From positions 3,396,026-3,460,025 of the forward strand of contig WARS01000046.1 in NCBI GenBank assembly GCA_008933995.1: a stretch of 64,000 nt of DNA. Direction: 5' to 3'. Under the pieces are notes generated by a model, which had not been told where the DNA came from, ran no database searches, and saw only the letters and a list, made by a program, of their open reading frames with translations. The DNA comes from Datnioides undecimradiatus (lineage: Eukaryota > Chordata > Actinopteri > Lobotiformes > Datnioididae). Both the position numbers and the translations under genes were made by a program. Of the stretch, positions 1 to 13,733 are shown piece by piece (position 1 is the stretch's first letter; each line of letters starts with the position of its first letter).

Positions 1-4
1 GTAG

Positions 5-17
5 CACACACACACAC

Positions 18-49
<32 letters not shown>
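5..49. repeat. (CA)n microsatellite
   Basis: An alternating CA tract of about 22 units, interrupted once by a CG at about position 22, sits at the left edge of the window. Such tracts are abundant in fish genomes and are usually length-polymorphic. Confidence 0.97.
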
Positions 50-2469
50 TTCAGCTGGTCTATTTTCTTTCTTTCCCCTTCCTTCATTTCCCTCCCTCTC
101 TCTCTGCCCTTTGTGCCTCCACCTTCCATGCCTCATGCCACTGTCTGTCTTCATTTTTGACTAATGAGTTCATTAAACATATTAGTGTTGCTCTGCCAAA
201 GAGGTTAGATGCGGTGCGGTGAGCAAAAATGGGTGGTGACTCATTTCGTAGTTTTATCTGTATTTAACACAGTGCACATTTGTCACGTGGCAAGCTCCAT
301 TTCTCTGTTTGGTTTTAACGCAGCAAGCCACTGCCAAGTGGAGTTTTATTCAAAATAGCAGTTGGGTTTGTTTTTCATTTCAATTCTGTCTGCAATACCA
401 GCTTGTCACCTGCACAGCAAGTGCCTCTGTTTGCATGAAAAGCCATTCTAATTTCAAGCATCACAGTGTTTTGGCGCACTGTACAGTGTGTGTATAATGC
501 TTGATATTGGCTTCAGTGTGCTGTTTATACATCCCCTTTTCGCACACTGTTGTCCCAGATATATTCTTTTTTTCGCCTCTGAAAACGTCAGACAGACAAG
601 AAGAAAAGGTTGAATTGAGCTATGGAGGAAACAAACAACACGTTGTGAAGACATGTTCCCAGATTGGAGGCCTCATGCTATGCACACAAATAACATTGAA
701 GTGAAGAGGCTATGCAAGACATGGCAATGCTTGTAGCGAGTTGCAGTCACAATGCTACCAAAAAAGGAAGGCTCATCTGGAAGCATTGTTTCGTTTGTAT
801 TGTTAATCCATGTGCAGGGTATTTCTGCTCCCCAATTCCAGACAATGTACTGTAAATAGAGCAGAAACCGTTGAAAAGAAGCTTTTGCCTTTGTTGTTCC
901 TGCTTTGAGGAAGGGAAAGACTGAGATGATTACATATGGATACATGGACACACACCCATTTGAGTTCTGAGCTTTATTATTAAATACTTCCTCTCTTGAG
1001 ACAAGACAGACAAAGAAAAGCTGGTTAATGTATGTGGTTCATTGAGCAATCACTGTATGTCCAGGGTTGGCATTTAGCTGGCATTTTCCATAGCGTTTAT
1101 TTCCGTTTGCTGTCTCCTCTACCCTCCAGGCTTTTGAAGATCCCAGTAAAGTGATTTAAAAAATCCAAATATGCTCATAACTTTTTGGTGAATTGTAGTC
1201 ATGTCCTGTGCATGAGAATAGGGACCACAGAGCTGACCAAGTTGATGCCATGTGCAGCACCATACCTGTAGTCTCCAGTTTCACGTAAGCTTGCTGAATG
1301 CAGCCTTTCTAAAGGGCAAAATCTGTAGGAAAAGGGCCTTTCTGTCATCAGTCTTCTCCTGCTCTCATCCAACCGGAGGGCCATTATTATCTGTATTGTA
1401 AGACAGAGTGTCTGTCTAGTGATCGTACGAGCCAATCACAGGGGGAGTGTGGGGCAGGTTTCCATGGAGAAAAGCGGGCTGGGCTGCGAGGCTGCTGGAG
1501 CTCAGCTTGAGCAGCCTAGCCTGATCCAGGCTGATAGCATTCTCCAGCAGCAGAAAAAGGAAAGGCCCCAGCAGGCCTGCCCTGCTGCCTGCCTGTCAAA
1601 ATGTCTTGCTGCTTGTCTACCTGTCTTACTCAGCCGAATGTCTAAAGACAGGTCGGATGAAGGGAGTTCTGAATAGGAATTCAGTCAGACAGGCACAATA
1701 GGAGCTTTGCCCGATAGCCATGTGACATCAGATTGAATTTGTGTAGGGACTGGATCTAGATCACATAATGCCCTAGCCACAGCTGTCTTTGGTGTGTATG
1801 GAGGATGTGTAAATGCGTGTTGGGTTTGGGTTGAGGGTTAGACCAGTCAGAGATCCTGACCTGGACACCCCCTCAAAGAGTGAGCCGCCATGGCTGTGTT
1901 TGGCCCTGCAGGGCGGCTGCCCGTCCTGCAGTGCACTCACATCAGAAAAAGTGTGTATCTGTGTATGTGTGCAAGCATTCACGTATGGCTTGCTTTTGCT
2001 GTATCTCGGGGAGTTATTGCTGCTGCAGCCTGAGCTGGGATGTGGGTCTTGCGACATTTCTTCCCAGCTCATTGGAGATGTCCAGAAATGGGCATGTACC
2101 CAAACACATGCAGCACTTAAAGCCTCTCCTTCCCCTTTCTTTTTCTCTTTTTGAATAGGAACACTAAACTTTACCCTCGCTGCAAAGCTTCCTTTGCACA
2201 TTAGCATTCATTTGTCTAAATGGACATACATATACTGTGTATTGATGGATATATGTACATGTCTGTGTATTTATTCTCTCACTGTATCTCTGGGAACGCT
2301 TATCACCAAGACAAAAACTATGCAATAAAGTTTGTGACGCCTCCTCTGCATGAGGAACTGTATTCACAAGGGTATAACACACACTGAGAATTTTTAGCTC
2401 ATCAGAAGTTGCTGAGGGACTCACTGTGGGACACAAACATCCCCTCCACTCCCTCCTTGCCAACCGCCA

Positions 2470-2494
2470 ACCACCCACCCACCCACCTACCCAC
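2470..2494 (-). repeat. CCCA-type tetranucleotide run, G-quadruplex motif on minus strand
   Basis: On the minus strand this reads as four GGG runs separated by loops of 5, 1 and 1 bases. That fits the standard G3+N1-7 quadruplex pattern. It is a short decayed tetranucleotide array. A role is not shown by the sequence. Confidence 0.75.
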
Positions 2495-3050
2495 AAAATC
2501 CCCTGATGCTTAGTGCCCATGGCCCATCAAACAGCCTTGTCAGCCCCTCTGAGTCCACAGCTCAGGCCAGGATCAGAGCAGGCATGGAGGGCTGGAGGGA
2601 TTCAGGGATGCTGCTAAAAATTCTTAGCCGCCTGACAAGTCACTGCACTGTCTGGGTCTTATGCACCCCACAGCATCTAACTTAAATCAGGATCTGAACC
2701 TAGTTCAGTCGCTAAAAGGCTCTCGCTTGCATGGAAGCCTCCTGAAAGTACAAACCCACACTAGTGGCATCTATGGATGGATGGGACAGAGATTTGGAGT
2801 GTAGAAGGGGCAGATGGGTACGGAGGGGAAATTAGGAGAGAAGAGAGAGGTAGTAATTGGGACAGCTGCGCAGCTTGAGGCATAAGCAGTCAGATCACCC
2901 ACCTCACACCCAACCATCCACCCCCCACTCTCCCCATCCCAAAAAATAAAAAAAGAGTGCCAGAGAGCCAGATGCTGGCCATTAGGATCACAGTGACAAT
3001 AGCCCAAATTCATTCTGCAGCCAGAACACAGAATGCACAAGCCCACAAAG

Positions 3051-3071
3051 ACACACACACACACACACACA
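3051..3071. repeat. (AC)n microsatellite
   Basis: About ten uninterrupted AC units. A second, shorter CA run lies near 3238-3252. Confidence 0.95.
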
Positions 3072-3523
3072 GGAATAGAAAAGAAGAAGACTATGAGCTC
3101 ATCTGACAGAATGGGTGCATTTCCCACACTTGGGTAGAAAGGTTGTGTGACAGGCCTGCCTCTGCACAGGGGCTTGTGGATATTATTCTGTTTTCAACAG
3201 GAAGCCCAAATTCCCAGCAGCCACTCCACCTCTACCCACACACACACACACAGACGCACGATGACTATTGAATGGCCTCCATTTAGCCAGTGGTATCTGA
3301 TCCAGTACTGGCCAGTATTTGGTGGCCTGTGTGTGACCTCCACACAGGTCCAGAGAGGGTTCAACCCCAGGCCCCTGCAAAGTGGGACCTGGATGATGAT
3401 GAAAGGCCTGCATTATGATTCTCAGAGGCAGGGGGCTATTTATGTCACTGGTGCCAGTCCCGCTTCCTAGAGGGTTTGTTTGCTGTGGTGGTGGGGGGGG
3501 AGTGTTTGTGTATTTTTGCTGCT

Positions 3524-3566
3524 GCACTATTGATCCCCAAGGGGTAAATTCATCTCTGTGACCTCC
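3524..3566. mobile_element. Fragment resembling the 3' end of a teleost dispersed repeat
   Basis: The phrase around 3530-3553 (attgatccccaaggggtaaa) closely resembles a sequence I know as the tail of widespread fish interspersed repeats, usually written as 'ttattgatccc...ggggaaattc'. Only about 40 bases are recognisable, so the family cannot be named. A RepeatMasker run with a fish library would settle it. Confidence 0.45.
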
Positions 3567-4489
3567 ATTGAGAGGTCAGAATGTAAGGTCAGCTGCACTG
3601 TGAAGTCCTCGTGGCTGGAAGGGATTCAGTGTTTCACTTAGCACTAAGCCTGTGAATGTCTGTGCCAAGTTCACAGGAGGTGAGGTGGTTAATGTGTGTG
3701 TGTCCATATCCATATCTATCAAAGACTTCACTTTAAGTGTGTCTGGCATGTGCAGTGTGTGTTGCAGATGGCTTGCGGTGTAGGGCGGCGGCTGAGAGGA
3801 TTGAGAGGGATCGTAGAAGATTGGCCTGATTGGATTTCCATTGCAGGAGTCTTGTCACCTGGCGCAGCATGGTGCACTGGAAGACAGCAGGGTAGCAATC
3901 AGACAGCAGTCACACTGTGAATATACAGCAGAATCTGCATTTACGCACTGCAGACAAACATCCACTGTACAGAATGTAAAGATAAACTTAGTTATATAGC
4001 CAAGGAAGACAGAGCACACCTTTGCAAATGTCTCAATGAACTGTATTGTTATACTTTAAATAAGTATTTTGAAAAAAAATGCAACAAAAATCTTTTCTAA
4101 GAGTAACAGAGAAGGACCAACATTGTAAAGTTACAACTTGGACAATCAGGATAAAATTGACTCTAAACAAAAAAAGAGATCCAGAAGGAAGTAAAGCAAC
4201 TTCTATTAGCTGGTAACAGATAGGATCTTAGCCACACAGCCTCTCCTTCACCATGGAGACATGGAAAAAAACACAGACTACACAAACACACAAGAGGCAA
4301 CCTCAAGCACACCGTGCACACAGAGAGGAGAAAGGAAACAAACACACGCAGGGGAGAGGCAGACAAGGACAACGGTCACACAAGGGAAAGAGGGAGACAA
4401 GAGCAGGGGCAGAGACTCTTGGAGGACAGAAAAACAGATTCATAACATCTGGAATGAGACGCTGACAGCCAGGAGAGAGAGGTCCCAGG

Positions 4490-5075
4490 ATGGTTGACGG
4501 TCCGGCACAGCGAAGCCTGCGTGAAGAGAGAGGACAAGGCAGAGAAACTAGGGTGAGGAAGGGTATAGAGTAAGAGAGATGGGCACTCAGCTTTAACACT
4601 CATTTGCTTGCAAGACGACAACAAACAGAGGGTAAGAGAGATGCAGCGGTTTTCAGAAAGTTTACGGTATTCTTGTTGGCAGCACAAACATGGACAGTAA
4701 GCACTAGGCTTAATAGATTCACTGAGACTGAGAACGACCTGCAGGAAGGATAATGGTATCAAGTACAAGCCCTGAAGTAGTTGAAGAATGAGCAGCTAAA
4801 TGAAAGCTAAGGCAGAAAGAGCCTCAGCAGAGACAGACTGTGTGTCGTCGACGGGGAGGTTATTCCAGAGGAAGGGGGCCCGAAAGGAAACGGCCCTGCA
4901 GACTACTGGTTTCTTTTTAACTCAGGGGACAGATGGAGCCCTGTACTTTGAGAGCAGAGAGCACAGGGGTGTAATACAAAGTTCAAAGAGCTCAGACAGG
5001 TTTATAGGTTTATATTGGTAGTCATCAGAAGCTCCTACAAGACTGACATGACATGCCTAAAACCAAGTGGTAAAC
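4490..5075. mobile_element. Probable decayed interspersed repeat
   Basis: Parts of this stretch recall phrases seen repeatedly in percomorph genomes, for example 'ggaggttattccagaggaag' at about 4856-4875 and the segment from 4493 on. There is no intact frame and no clear terminal repeats. I recognise it by general resemblance only and cannot assign a family. Purine-rich sequence directly upstream (4250-4480) may belong to it. Confidence 0.45.
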
Positions 5076-8000
5076 AAGTGGGCAAGTTTCTTTTTAAGAG
5101 GTCTTGAAAGCCCACCTTATACAGTTAAAGTGGTCTTGAATTCAATTTCAGGAAACATTTAATTTCATTGCAGTATTTTTCCTTCCACTTCCTATGTGTC
5201 ATGTATCTGCCCTGCCCTAGTCTGATATGTATACCATCGTTTTTCTCCTCTACATATAGGCCTATACCGCACGGCTGAATAAAACGGCTTGTTCCATTGA
5301 GCTTGTCAGGCCTTTTCTCTGGGGCCTGTTGAAAAGCACTCTGGGAAATATAGGAAATCACTAACTGAAGTCAAATTAGGAGAGAAAGGCTGAAAGAAAG
5401 TGGGTACAACAAAATAGTCATTATAAGAATCACAGAATAACTCCTGGAATGCATTGTTCATCACATATTGATGGTTTTCAACGCTGTAAGGGTATCCGAG
5501 GGTGGATTATTCTTTTTAGTTCTTTTCTCACAACTCTCCTGTAGGGCTGAGGTGGATTTAATTGAGGACATCAGCAAAGCATCAAGGTGGTATTTTACAA
5601 AGACGGATTAGAATTTAAACCAGATAAATTTGAATAGTGTGTTCATTTGTAATCATCTACGTACATGGCTGAATTCAGTCCTTCAACCTAAGATGATGAA
5701 GGCTTTGTGCTACAGATTAACACTGTATACTACAATTGCCTTTGTTGGATATACATATGTATACAGCCGTACTTTGACGGACAGTTCTGGTATTTCGAAT
5801 TTTACTCTTTAAGTGCGCACCCCTCAAATAGTCAGGAATATCTGCATATTCATTGTGCAAACAGAGGGCTCACAGGGGTGTTAAGGAGCGGATTACGCCG
5901 TGATCCTCGCAGTGATTTGGCATTAATACATACCTGTGCAATTTGCTCACCCAAAGACAGAAGAGAGTCGCATACCCAGATCTGCAATGTGGACAAAATA
6001 TCAGCATTATTATGACATATATTGCAGCAGCAGTGCATTTGGGGGGGAAAAAAAACTTAGGGTTAAATTAACTTAATAGATTTGACTTGAAACTTTTCCA
6101 AGGGCCTCCTCTCCCCTGGATGATTGTGGGAATATCTCCCACCGGACCGCTCAGTAATGTCCAATCTCTTGTTGCTTAATGATATTTCTGGGTATTGAGG
6201 AGTTCTCTGTGCCAATGTTTCAGTTATTGATTGAGTTATAAAATGAATTTATAATGCCCATGTTGCAGGCTGTGCCTTATAGATACTGCATTCTTTTATA
6301 CTGCAATATCAATATGAAATTTTCAGCTCTTGCACAGTGCTGCTGGTGTGTGTTTGTAGTTTGCAGGGGCAGTCCATATAAGTAATGTGCATGTCTGGTG
6401 GAAAGTAACATGTATTACTCTCAAGACAACACGTAGCTATTGGCTGCCGGGGGTTCTCCATCAGAAAAAGCCAAATTGATTTTTCAGTTCCACATCACTT
6501 CTTAAATAAATAATTGCAGAAGTGAAAAAGCTGTTCATTTTTGAGTAAACAGCATCCAGAACAGAACAATGATTTCGCCATCGTCATCAGGCGATAGCCG
6601 GTGAGTTCAGAGATTACCCCTATTATTGCAGTGGTGCAACCGAAAGTGCTGGTCTGCAGGAAGTCATCTCACTCAGCACTGAGCCAGTGACTGATACAGT
6701 GGAGGGTTAAGTATTCTCCATTGTCTTTGAAGCATCAGTCAGACAGAGTGTATCTATAGTTTAGCTGGTTTCATGTGGGGAGGAGTGTGATTTTTACCAG
6801 CATGAGTCTGAGCCTCAAGATTTTTTGAGTTTGTGGGGCAGGAGAATAGTGTGGTCTTTTATCAGTTTGGGATTTGGGAAATACAGTTGCTGCTTCTCTT
6901 TGATGCTTCTTCTTGAGGCTCCGTGAACGCCAGACGGAGAAAAATAACAAAACACCCTTATTTAATGCTTCTTCTTCCCCTCCTCTCCTGTATGTCTTTG
7001 TCCCAGTTCTGGTCCTTTCAGAAGGCAGGGTTTTTGCATTTCTGATGTTATTTCTGGTGTCATCAAACAAAAACATCACAATTGTAACATGTTGACCTAC
7101 TAGTTTTGTAGGGCAAGAGTGTTGACCCTGCAGGACACCTTGTCCAAACCCAGCAGCTATTACATTAAGGTAACGCAGCATTTTATCTAATCAAATTCCT
7201 TAAGTTTATTAACGTTTAGTTAGTTAAAGTTTAAAACAACTACAGCTCAAAGACTCACTTTAGCTGATGTCCATTGTGAAACCATAAATACTAGTTTTTA
7301 GTAATACCTACCAAATTTATTAACATTAACATTGCTATTACTACCATTAATGTAGCCCAAATAATTTTTACAACATATACGATGCAACCTGACAATGGCA
7401 GTTAAAGATATAAAATGCTGATTGATAATAATGATTTATCTGACATAGTGGAATAAGAGAGGTAACCTACTGTCTTGTCACCTGACTCTTCACAAGGTCG
7501 CCTTCCTGATTCAGAGTTATGAGCTTAATGGGGTCCGAATACTGATTTGATTTGCATGAAAAGTTTAATTTGGACCCTCCTGTATTTAACATACTGTGAC
7601 TGAGAATTAGAGTCGCCACTCAGTTGAACCACAAAAAGTTTGGTCATGGTCGTAGAGTGACGTCACGGAGGGATGTGTCTTTTCAACCCTAATCAGCTTT
7701 TTCCTTTCATGCGTCCCCCTGCCCCCTGCAAGCTCTTTGAGTCTTCCTTCAGCGTTTGTGAGAGTGGCAGCAATGGCATTCACCTATGGCAAAGCCCATA
7801 GCAAAGCAGCACGAGACCATTTGCATCCGACGTGCCTGTCATGTAGCCCCAGGGGTATGGCATCACATGGTGTCCCCTCCTCCCCTTCCCTTCTTTTCAT
7901 GTTGTGGTACCACTTTCCGCCACAACCCCACTGCTCCTTATTGATGGTGTTATGCAGAAGGGACTTTAAAGGGCCCGCTTGGCAGACCCATTCCTCAGTT

Positions 8001-9077
8001 TTAGCCGTGGTCTGGGAGAGCAATAACAACATGCCAGTCAGATATAAGAGCCCCTAATAGGACTCAATGAGATGACACAGCAGTCCAAGGCCTATTATGC
8101 TGTTGGAGCTGTGGGGCAGGCGGGGATAGGAGAGGAAGGAGAGAGCAAGCCCCAGTGACTGACCACATACCATAAGATGATGAAACGTTCCTCGTGAAAA
8201 CAGCAGGAAAGTGCAACAGCGGACTGGGTGGACAGGACGGAGGCACTCTGAACCAGCAGAATGTATTACTGTCTGTCTTCTCGGTGACCCAGAGCTGGGT
8301 TTCACGTGGGTTGCGGAGACAGTCGCGCGATTAAAGCCACACTGCCAGGGTTTCAAATATGCGTCTGTAAAATAGCTTTGTGACAAGCTGCTCCAGAAAC
8401 AGAAAACAGCCTCCCCTAGCCTGGTTTTTACTTTTCTTTGATCTTGTGACAACAGCAAAGAATTGAAGTTGGCAGAACAACTCAGTGAGGAGCTTTAAAC
8501 ACCCGGTGAGGGCTTTGCATCCACACTTTGATTTGTGGAGTAAATGAAGGATTATTATAGATGAATCCAGTGTTGTGGTTGTCCTCCAGCTCTTGATGTT
8601 TAAACAAAAACCAAAACGGTGCACCCACCTGAACCGCTGCGCTGTCACATTAGAGGATGAATGACGCAAGCTGCAGCGCTGTATGGCACACTCACTCATC
8701 GTTATTCCACATGCACAGCACACTAACATGTTAGTGAGAGTCCTAATAGTACCCTATAGCTGCTGCAGAACAACGCACCCTGTCTGTATTTGAGAGCTAA
8801 TTGCATGTTCACTATTGAAGTACTCATTCCAGCGAGTGCGGAAGTCTTTACAGCTTGGAGAGGGCCAAGCTCAGCCAAGGTCAAGCAGTGAGGGTCAAGC
8901 CTCATCTGTAAGTTTACCCTTCTATTTGAAAGCTGACCCGTCCACTCGGTTGAAATAACAAAACGCCTTCTGCACTCTTTTTCTCCTTTTCGTTCACAGC
9001 AGCGTCATCGGCTTCACTCGGTCTTTGCTCTCCTCTGGCAATCGGCGCCCTAATTGAGGCACTCTTGAGCCATGTTT

Positions 9078-9097
9078 ATCACCGTGGCAACGTTGCC
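9078..9097 (+). promoter_or_regulatory. RFX-type X-box motif overlapping a 12-bp palindrome
   Basis: The 14-mer ATCACCGTGGCAAC at 9078-9091 fits the published RFX consensus RTNRCC-N0-3-RGYAAC with a two-base spacer. It overlaps the perfect palindrome GGCAACGTTGCC (9086-9097). The same 14-mer recurs at 24495. A consensus match alone does not prove binding. Confidence 0.4.
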
Positions 9098-11723
9098 CCG
9101 CAGATAATCATTGTCTTGTGGATTAGCATAACAACAGAGGAGAGGCTTTGCTTTAATTCCACTAACACTGGACCAAGCTCCTTTGTGTCGGCTCGCCTGC
9201 CGGGCTTGTCTTAACTGGGATTAGGAGCATGGGCTGCTAGCGCCCACCAGGCCGCACATTGCGCTCATGCTCCTGCCTTTGTACTTGAGTGAACCTTCTT
9301 CGTGCCCTTGGATTTTTCACAATTGTCCTATGAGTCCTACCTGAACGATCAACGTGAAAAGAGTAGCTCACCATTAACCATTAATCATGTCCGTTGACTG
9401 CAAGCGGACGCAGTGAGTGTGAATCTTCAGGCAAAAGTGTGTGTACTTGTCACAGTGAGGGACCGACGCAATAGATAGTTGAAATGGATGTAACTGCCCA
9501 CACGTTCAGGCAGTCCCCCTGTGAGTGCAGTCATGGTGTTTGCACCAAAAGTGACAGGAGTAGTTGTGTGAAGAATGAGTCAAAGTCCTACATACTGTCT
9601 CCGCTCCACACACCTGACCAGTTCCTGCTTGAAGTGGGCATTTTGTTTTTAAATTGTTAGATCCAAAAATCATTGGATGCTGTCCCTTTTTTATTCAGGC
9701 CTTGGAAAGGTATGCGGGAGGGGATTTTAGAGGCTGTTTGATAATCTAATATGGAGTTTGTTAACTGCACGCTGGCACTTTAATATTTGTTGGAAATCAT
9801 AAACTACTAGACACCCAAGAGTAACCCAAAAAACTTGAAAGATACTTAAGATTATTAATTAAAATCACGACACATTGGACTGGCAAACAGAAGTGTTTGG
9901 CTGTTTTTGCTTTGTTTTGGTTTTTTCTTTCTTCGTGAGAAGCGATTCACAGTTGGTAGCAAGTGGGCTTGGTTGGCGACAAGTGCTGGGAGAGGAGGCG
10001 GGCGTGTAGCAGGAGCGTGCCATGCTGTCCTATCCTGATCTGTCGGTGCAGCGCAGCAATGGCTCCATGGGAGACTGGGTGTAACCACTTGTCTGTTTCT
10101 GCTAGCACAGAGGCAGTGGAGCAAAAGGGGAGGGGAGAGGCGTAGGGTGGAGCGGGGGCAGCCGCTGACCCCGTAAACACACGAGATTAAGAGGAATAAT
10201 AAAAAGGGGGTCTTGGCAGTGCTTCACTAATATGCGTGGTAATTTAAAGACGCTTCGCAAAGAAATGTCAGAGATGTGTGGGTGGGCACATTTAATGTGT
10301 GTGAGTGTGAGAGAGACACAGAGAGAGAGAAATCCACACATCAACAATCTCCATGGAGGATTCCTGTGGTAAAGCATTCTCAGCTTCTCAAGCAAACAAG
10401 TGGCGAGGCGTGCAAAAGGAATTTCAGGCCCTCTCAAAAAGATGACCACGCCATTGCGAGGGAGCCCCTTTGAAAGATTAGCAGAGTCTATATGCTCTTG
10501 CCACAGACAGACACAACACAAACACACACTCCTTTGTCCCGTAGCTGATTTATTTTGCACGATGGTGGTTTCACACTTTTTCTCGCGGCTGACTTTATCT
10601 AAGTGTGCTTTCCTTTGCCAGGCTTCTTTCAGGGCTAATTTGCAGCGTTTAAGGCTACCAACCCACCCACCAGCAGTGTTTTAATTCAGTTGAACTTGCA
10701 GTGGCAGTACTTGGCAAGGCCATGGCAACCTCTCATAGCCAGGAGCTCTGGATAACATTTCTCTGTTTTTTCCAAACTGTTGCGGACACTTGTGATCGTT
10801 CTGTGACCCGATTGTTTGAGTGTTGTTGTTTTTTTTTCTTTCTCCCAAACAAAACAATTATTTTAGAATTCAAATGATGAGCAACACTGTGGGCGACTTG
10901 TATTCGCCTCCAGTGTGGTGCTGTTTACAAGTGGGCAAGTGGTGGGGGAGGGCGAGTGGTGTGAGGCGGGCTGCTGGAGCAGGTGACATCTGTGACCCAG
11001 CACAACAGCGGTGGACGCCGGACACATGCTCCTTCCTCAAAGGCTACTGGCACCCTTTCTGCCTCATTGGGCTCATGCCCATACGCACGGCCTCACACAC
11101 ACACACACGCATTTGAAAAAGCTCATTTGAATGAATCCACTGTACATAAGGCTAGTTTGAAAAAAACCACGATTCAACAAAACCATCAGGACGTAAAGTC
11201 TACAAAATGAATCCCCTCTGTGTAGCCTTTTTGTCTATTACAGTGCTGAGAGTTTTTCTTTTTTTTCTTTCATTTTAGATCGTTGACCTACACTCTACAA
11301 GCTGCTAACAGCTACTTTATGAGCACCACAGACTGCCAAACATCAGGATCATCGGCTTACAGCAAGTGACCTTCCGATATGTACCGCTAAGAGCTGATAG
11401 TAGGTCAGTTTTTCTATTTCACACAAAAATCTAATGGAAAAAACCCATCCCAGGAACGGCTGCTGCTTCTGCACTCTTCCCTGATACAGCAACACGCACA
11501 CACGCACACAGAGTCCGTACTGTACATACACGCATGCCTACATTGGAACTTTCTCCGGCTTCACAAAATGACAATCAGATGATTGATCTTGCTTGCTGAG
11601 TTATTAACCCATTATATTTACCAAGCCATTAGCTGCCTGATAATTGAACGGTTAATTAAAACAAAGGCCTTAGTTCCCCCCCCATTGAGTCCCAGACTCC
11701 CCTCGCTGAGCTGAGGAACATTT

Positions 11724-11763
11724 TACACAGTAAAGAGCTAAAATACACAGTAAAGAGCAGAAT
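11724..11763. repeat. 20-bp tandem duplication, two imperfect copies
   Basis: The block 'tacacagtaaagagc' occurs at 11724 and again at 11744, with A-rich spacers. This is a recent, small duplication with no visible function. Confidence 0.8.
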
Positions 11764-12964
11764 ATTAACGCCCCATCTGTTTCCCCTCTGTTTCCATACC
11801 CTAGAATTGTCCATTATGCTGGATTTCCAGATCCACGCATGTTTATTTCGTGACAAATATTACTTGTCTTGCAATAAGTCAAAAGCTGTAATTGCAAAAT
11901 TTGCTTTTAATGCAAATCTACATGATTTATAATACATACGTCAACTCCCCCATCTCCATGTTGCCCATCCCTTCTCCTCCCCTCTCCCTGGAGGGAGTAC
12001 GTTTCTCCTGCTGGTCTCTCGTTGCCTTCTGATAAAGCAGACGCTCTCCCTCTGATGTCTCGTATCTCCTCTCATCTCCTGCAGTAAAGACGGTCTCTGT
12101 TTGTTTTATGCTTCCTGCCAGTTTTTTTCTTTTTCCATTCGTTTTTTTTTTTTTGTTTTTTTTCCCTTACCCCTCTCAGGTGACGCCCAGTGCCTCGTCC
12201 CAGTATTGCGTGCAATGGATCAAAATTGTCAGAATAACTTAATGGTGTGCTGACCTGCCTCCTGACCCATGCTGTTTATCAAATTCTATCATATACTGTG
12301 GCTAGATACCCCCTCCACACCCTCCTATTGTGTGAGGGGTATAGATTTGTTGCTCCATATCTCTGGCAGTGCAGTACTCTGCTTGCTTACTGCCGTTGAC
12401 AGAGTGTGTGTCCAGTGCAGGCTACGCTTGGCTGCATCAGGGTAATGCTGCTGGCGAGCTCACATCCAGCAAACAAACAACATATATTATATTGGAGGCA
12501 AGGAGAGTGGTTGTATAGCCAAAGGGGCCTCACTCTCTCTGTGTTTGAATGCATGCTAGTGTGTTTTTTTACATGATTGTGTTAGAGTGCGCATTGACCT
12601 ACAACGCAGGCAACACTGCAAGAAGCAATAGAGCCAGACTGTGTCAGACCTGCTCTAACCATGCTTAAGGCAGCGGTGTAATAAAAGCAAAAGCCGAACT
12701 TGCCAGAAGTAAGAACGGTCAAACAGAGCAGCATACAGATTTGTGTACACTTACTGCAGCTTTGCATTGTTTGTTTATGTGCACTCCGCGGCAGGGGCGG
12801 TGCAGGAACGCAGATGTGAATGCAAAACCAAAATCAGGAGATACAGCAGATATAAATAGTCGGGCGATGATGCAAAATGCGAAAATTATGCAAAAGTTTT
12901 AAGTCGTTTTCTGACTAAAAGGCCAAAAATTATATCATTTCTGCCTCTTAAATGTTAAGACGGG

Positions 12965-13180
12965 CTGCTTTTCTTTGACATTTCATGATAAATGGAGACA
13001 ATAATTATCTGAAATTAGCAATGAAAATAATGAAATCTTTGGGTTTCAGAATGTTGGGGAGACTAACAACAAGTGTTTTTCCCAGTATCTGTGACCTTTC
13101 CTTGGCCCGAAGATCAACTGATTGATCAAGAAAATGACTGATAACGATAATAATCATTAGCTGCCACATTACCAGGAAGT
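12965..13180 (+). mobile_element. Decayed copy of a common teleost dispersed repeat
   Basis: Two phrases are typical of a repeat family scattered widely through fish genomes: the text around 13010-13060 (aatgaaatctttgggtttca) and the text around 13106-13173, where 'gatcaactgattgatcaag' is followed by 'ataataatcattagctgc'. In intact copies the second part reads as alternating 'atcgattaatcg' units ending in 'gttagttgcagcc'. Here it is diverged and internally shortened. No coding potential remains. I do not know the family name with certainty. Confidence 0.65.
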
Positions 13181-13733
13181 TTAAGATTCTATCACAGCCC
13201 CCGAAGAAAAGCACTGAACCTGGAAAAGGACTCGCTAAGCGCCTCTGCAAAGCGTAGCAGTGTATTGTAATATATTTAATAGAGGTGCATATAAACCATA
13301 CAAACAATCTGAGATTTTAATTAAATATATCGACCAGACAAATTAAAGTGTGCATCAAAGAAATGAGCTCACAGACACGCCGCTACTCTGGTCTAAATCT
13401 CAGGTGGTGTATTTTTACTTTTATAACACTGACTACAATCAGTTTTAGCATTAGCCTTTATTCCTTTATTTTATTTATAACCAGGACGTATAAAACGCAT
13501 CAGATCTGAGGCAGAATAATTTATCTTTGGATCCAGCGCACAAGTGTGAAGGTGGCTAATAAGCGCCAGTGCTGATGGTACAGATACTGTCTGTGCGCCC
13601 CTGATGTTTTTAGCCCACTTGCCTTCTTTCATGCAGTGAGAACCTTGTTTGCAAAGGATTTGACTGGTCTCGCCAGCCAGCCTGACTGTCCACACTGTGG
13701 AGACTAAGCACCACAGAGCTGTGTTTTCCTTCT

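Larger units (their letters stand above)
1..4200. other. Non-coding stretch at left edge, no gene recognised
   Basis: I see no coding exon here. Open frames are short, their compositions are low-complexity, and none resembles a known protein. The stretch begins with a CA microsatellite and holds a CCCA-type array near 2470, CA runs near 3051 and 3240, and a short repeat-like fragment near 3525. It is probably intergenic DNA, or intron between untranslated exons, upstream of fut8. Confidence 0.6.
5101..12960. other. Non-coding stretch, no gene recognised
   Basis: There is no exon that I can tie to a protein family. The segment from 7190 to 7480 is AT-rich. The segment 9000-9320 is unusually free of simple repeats and contains a palindrome with an RFX-type motif, so it is a candidate conserved non-coding block. 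A 20-bp duplication lies at 11724-11763, and a T-rich run at about 12120-12165. The rest looks like ordinary intergenic or intronic sequence. Confidence 0.55.
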
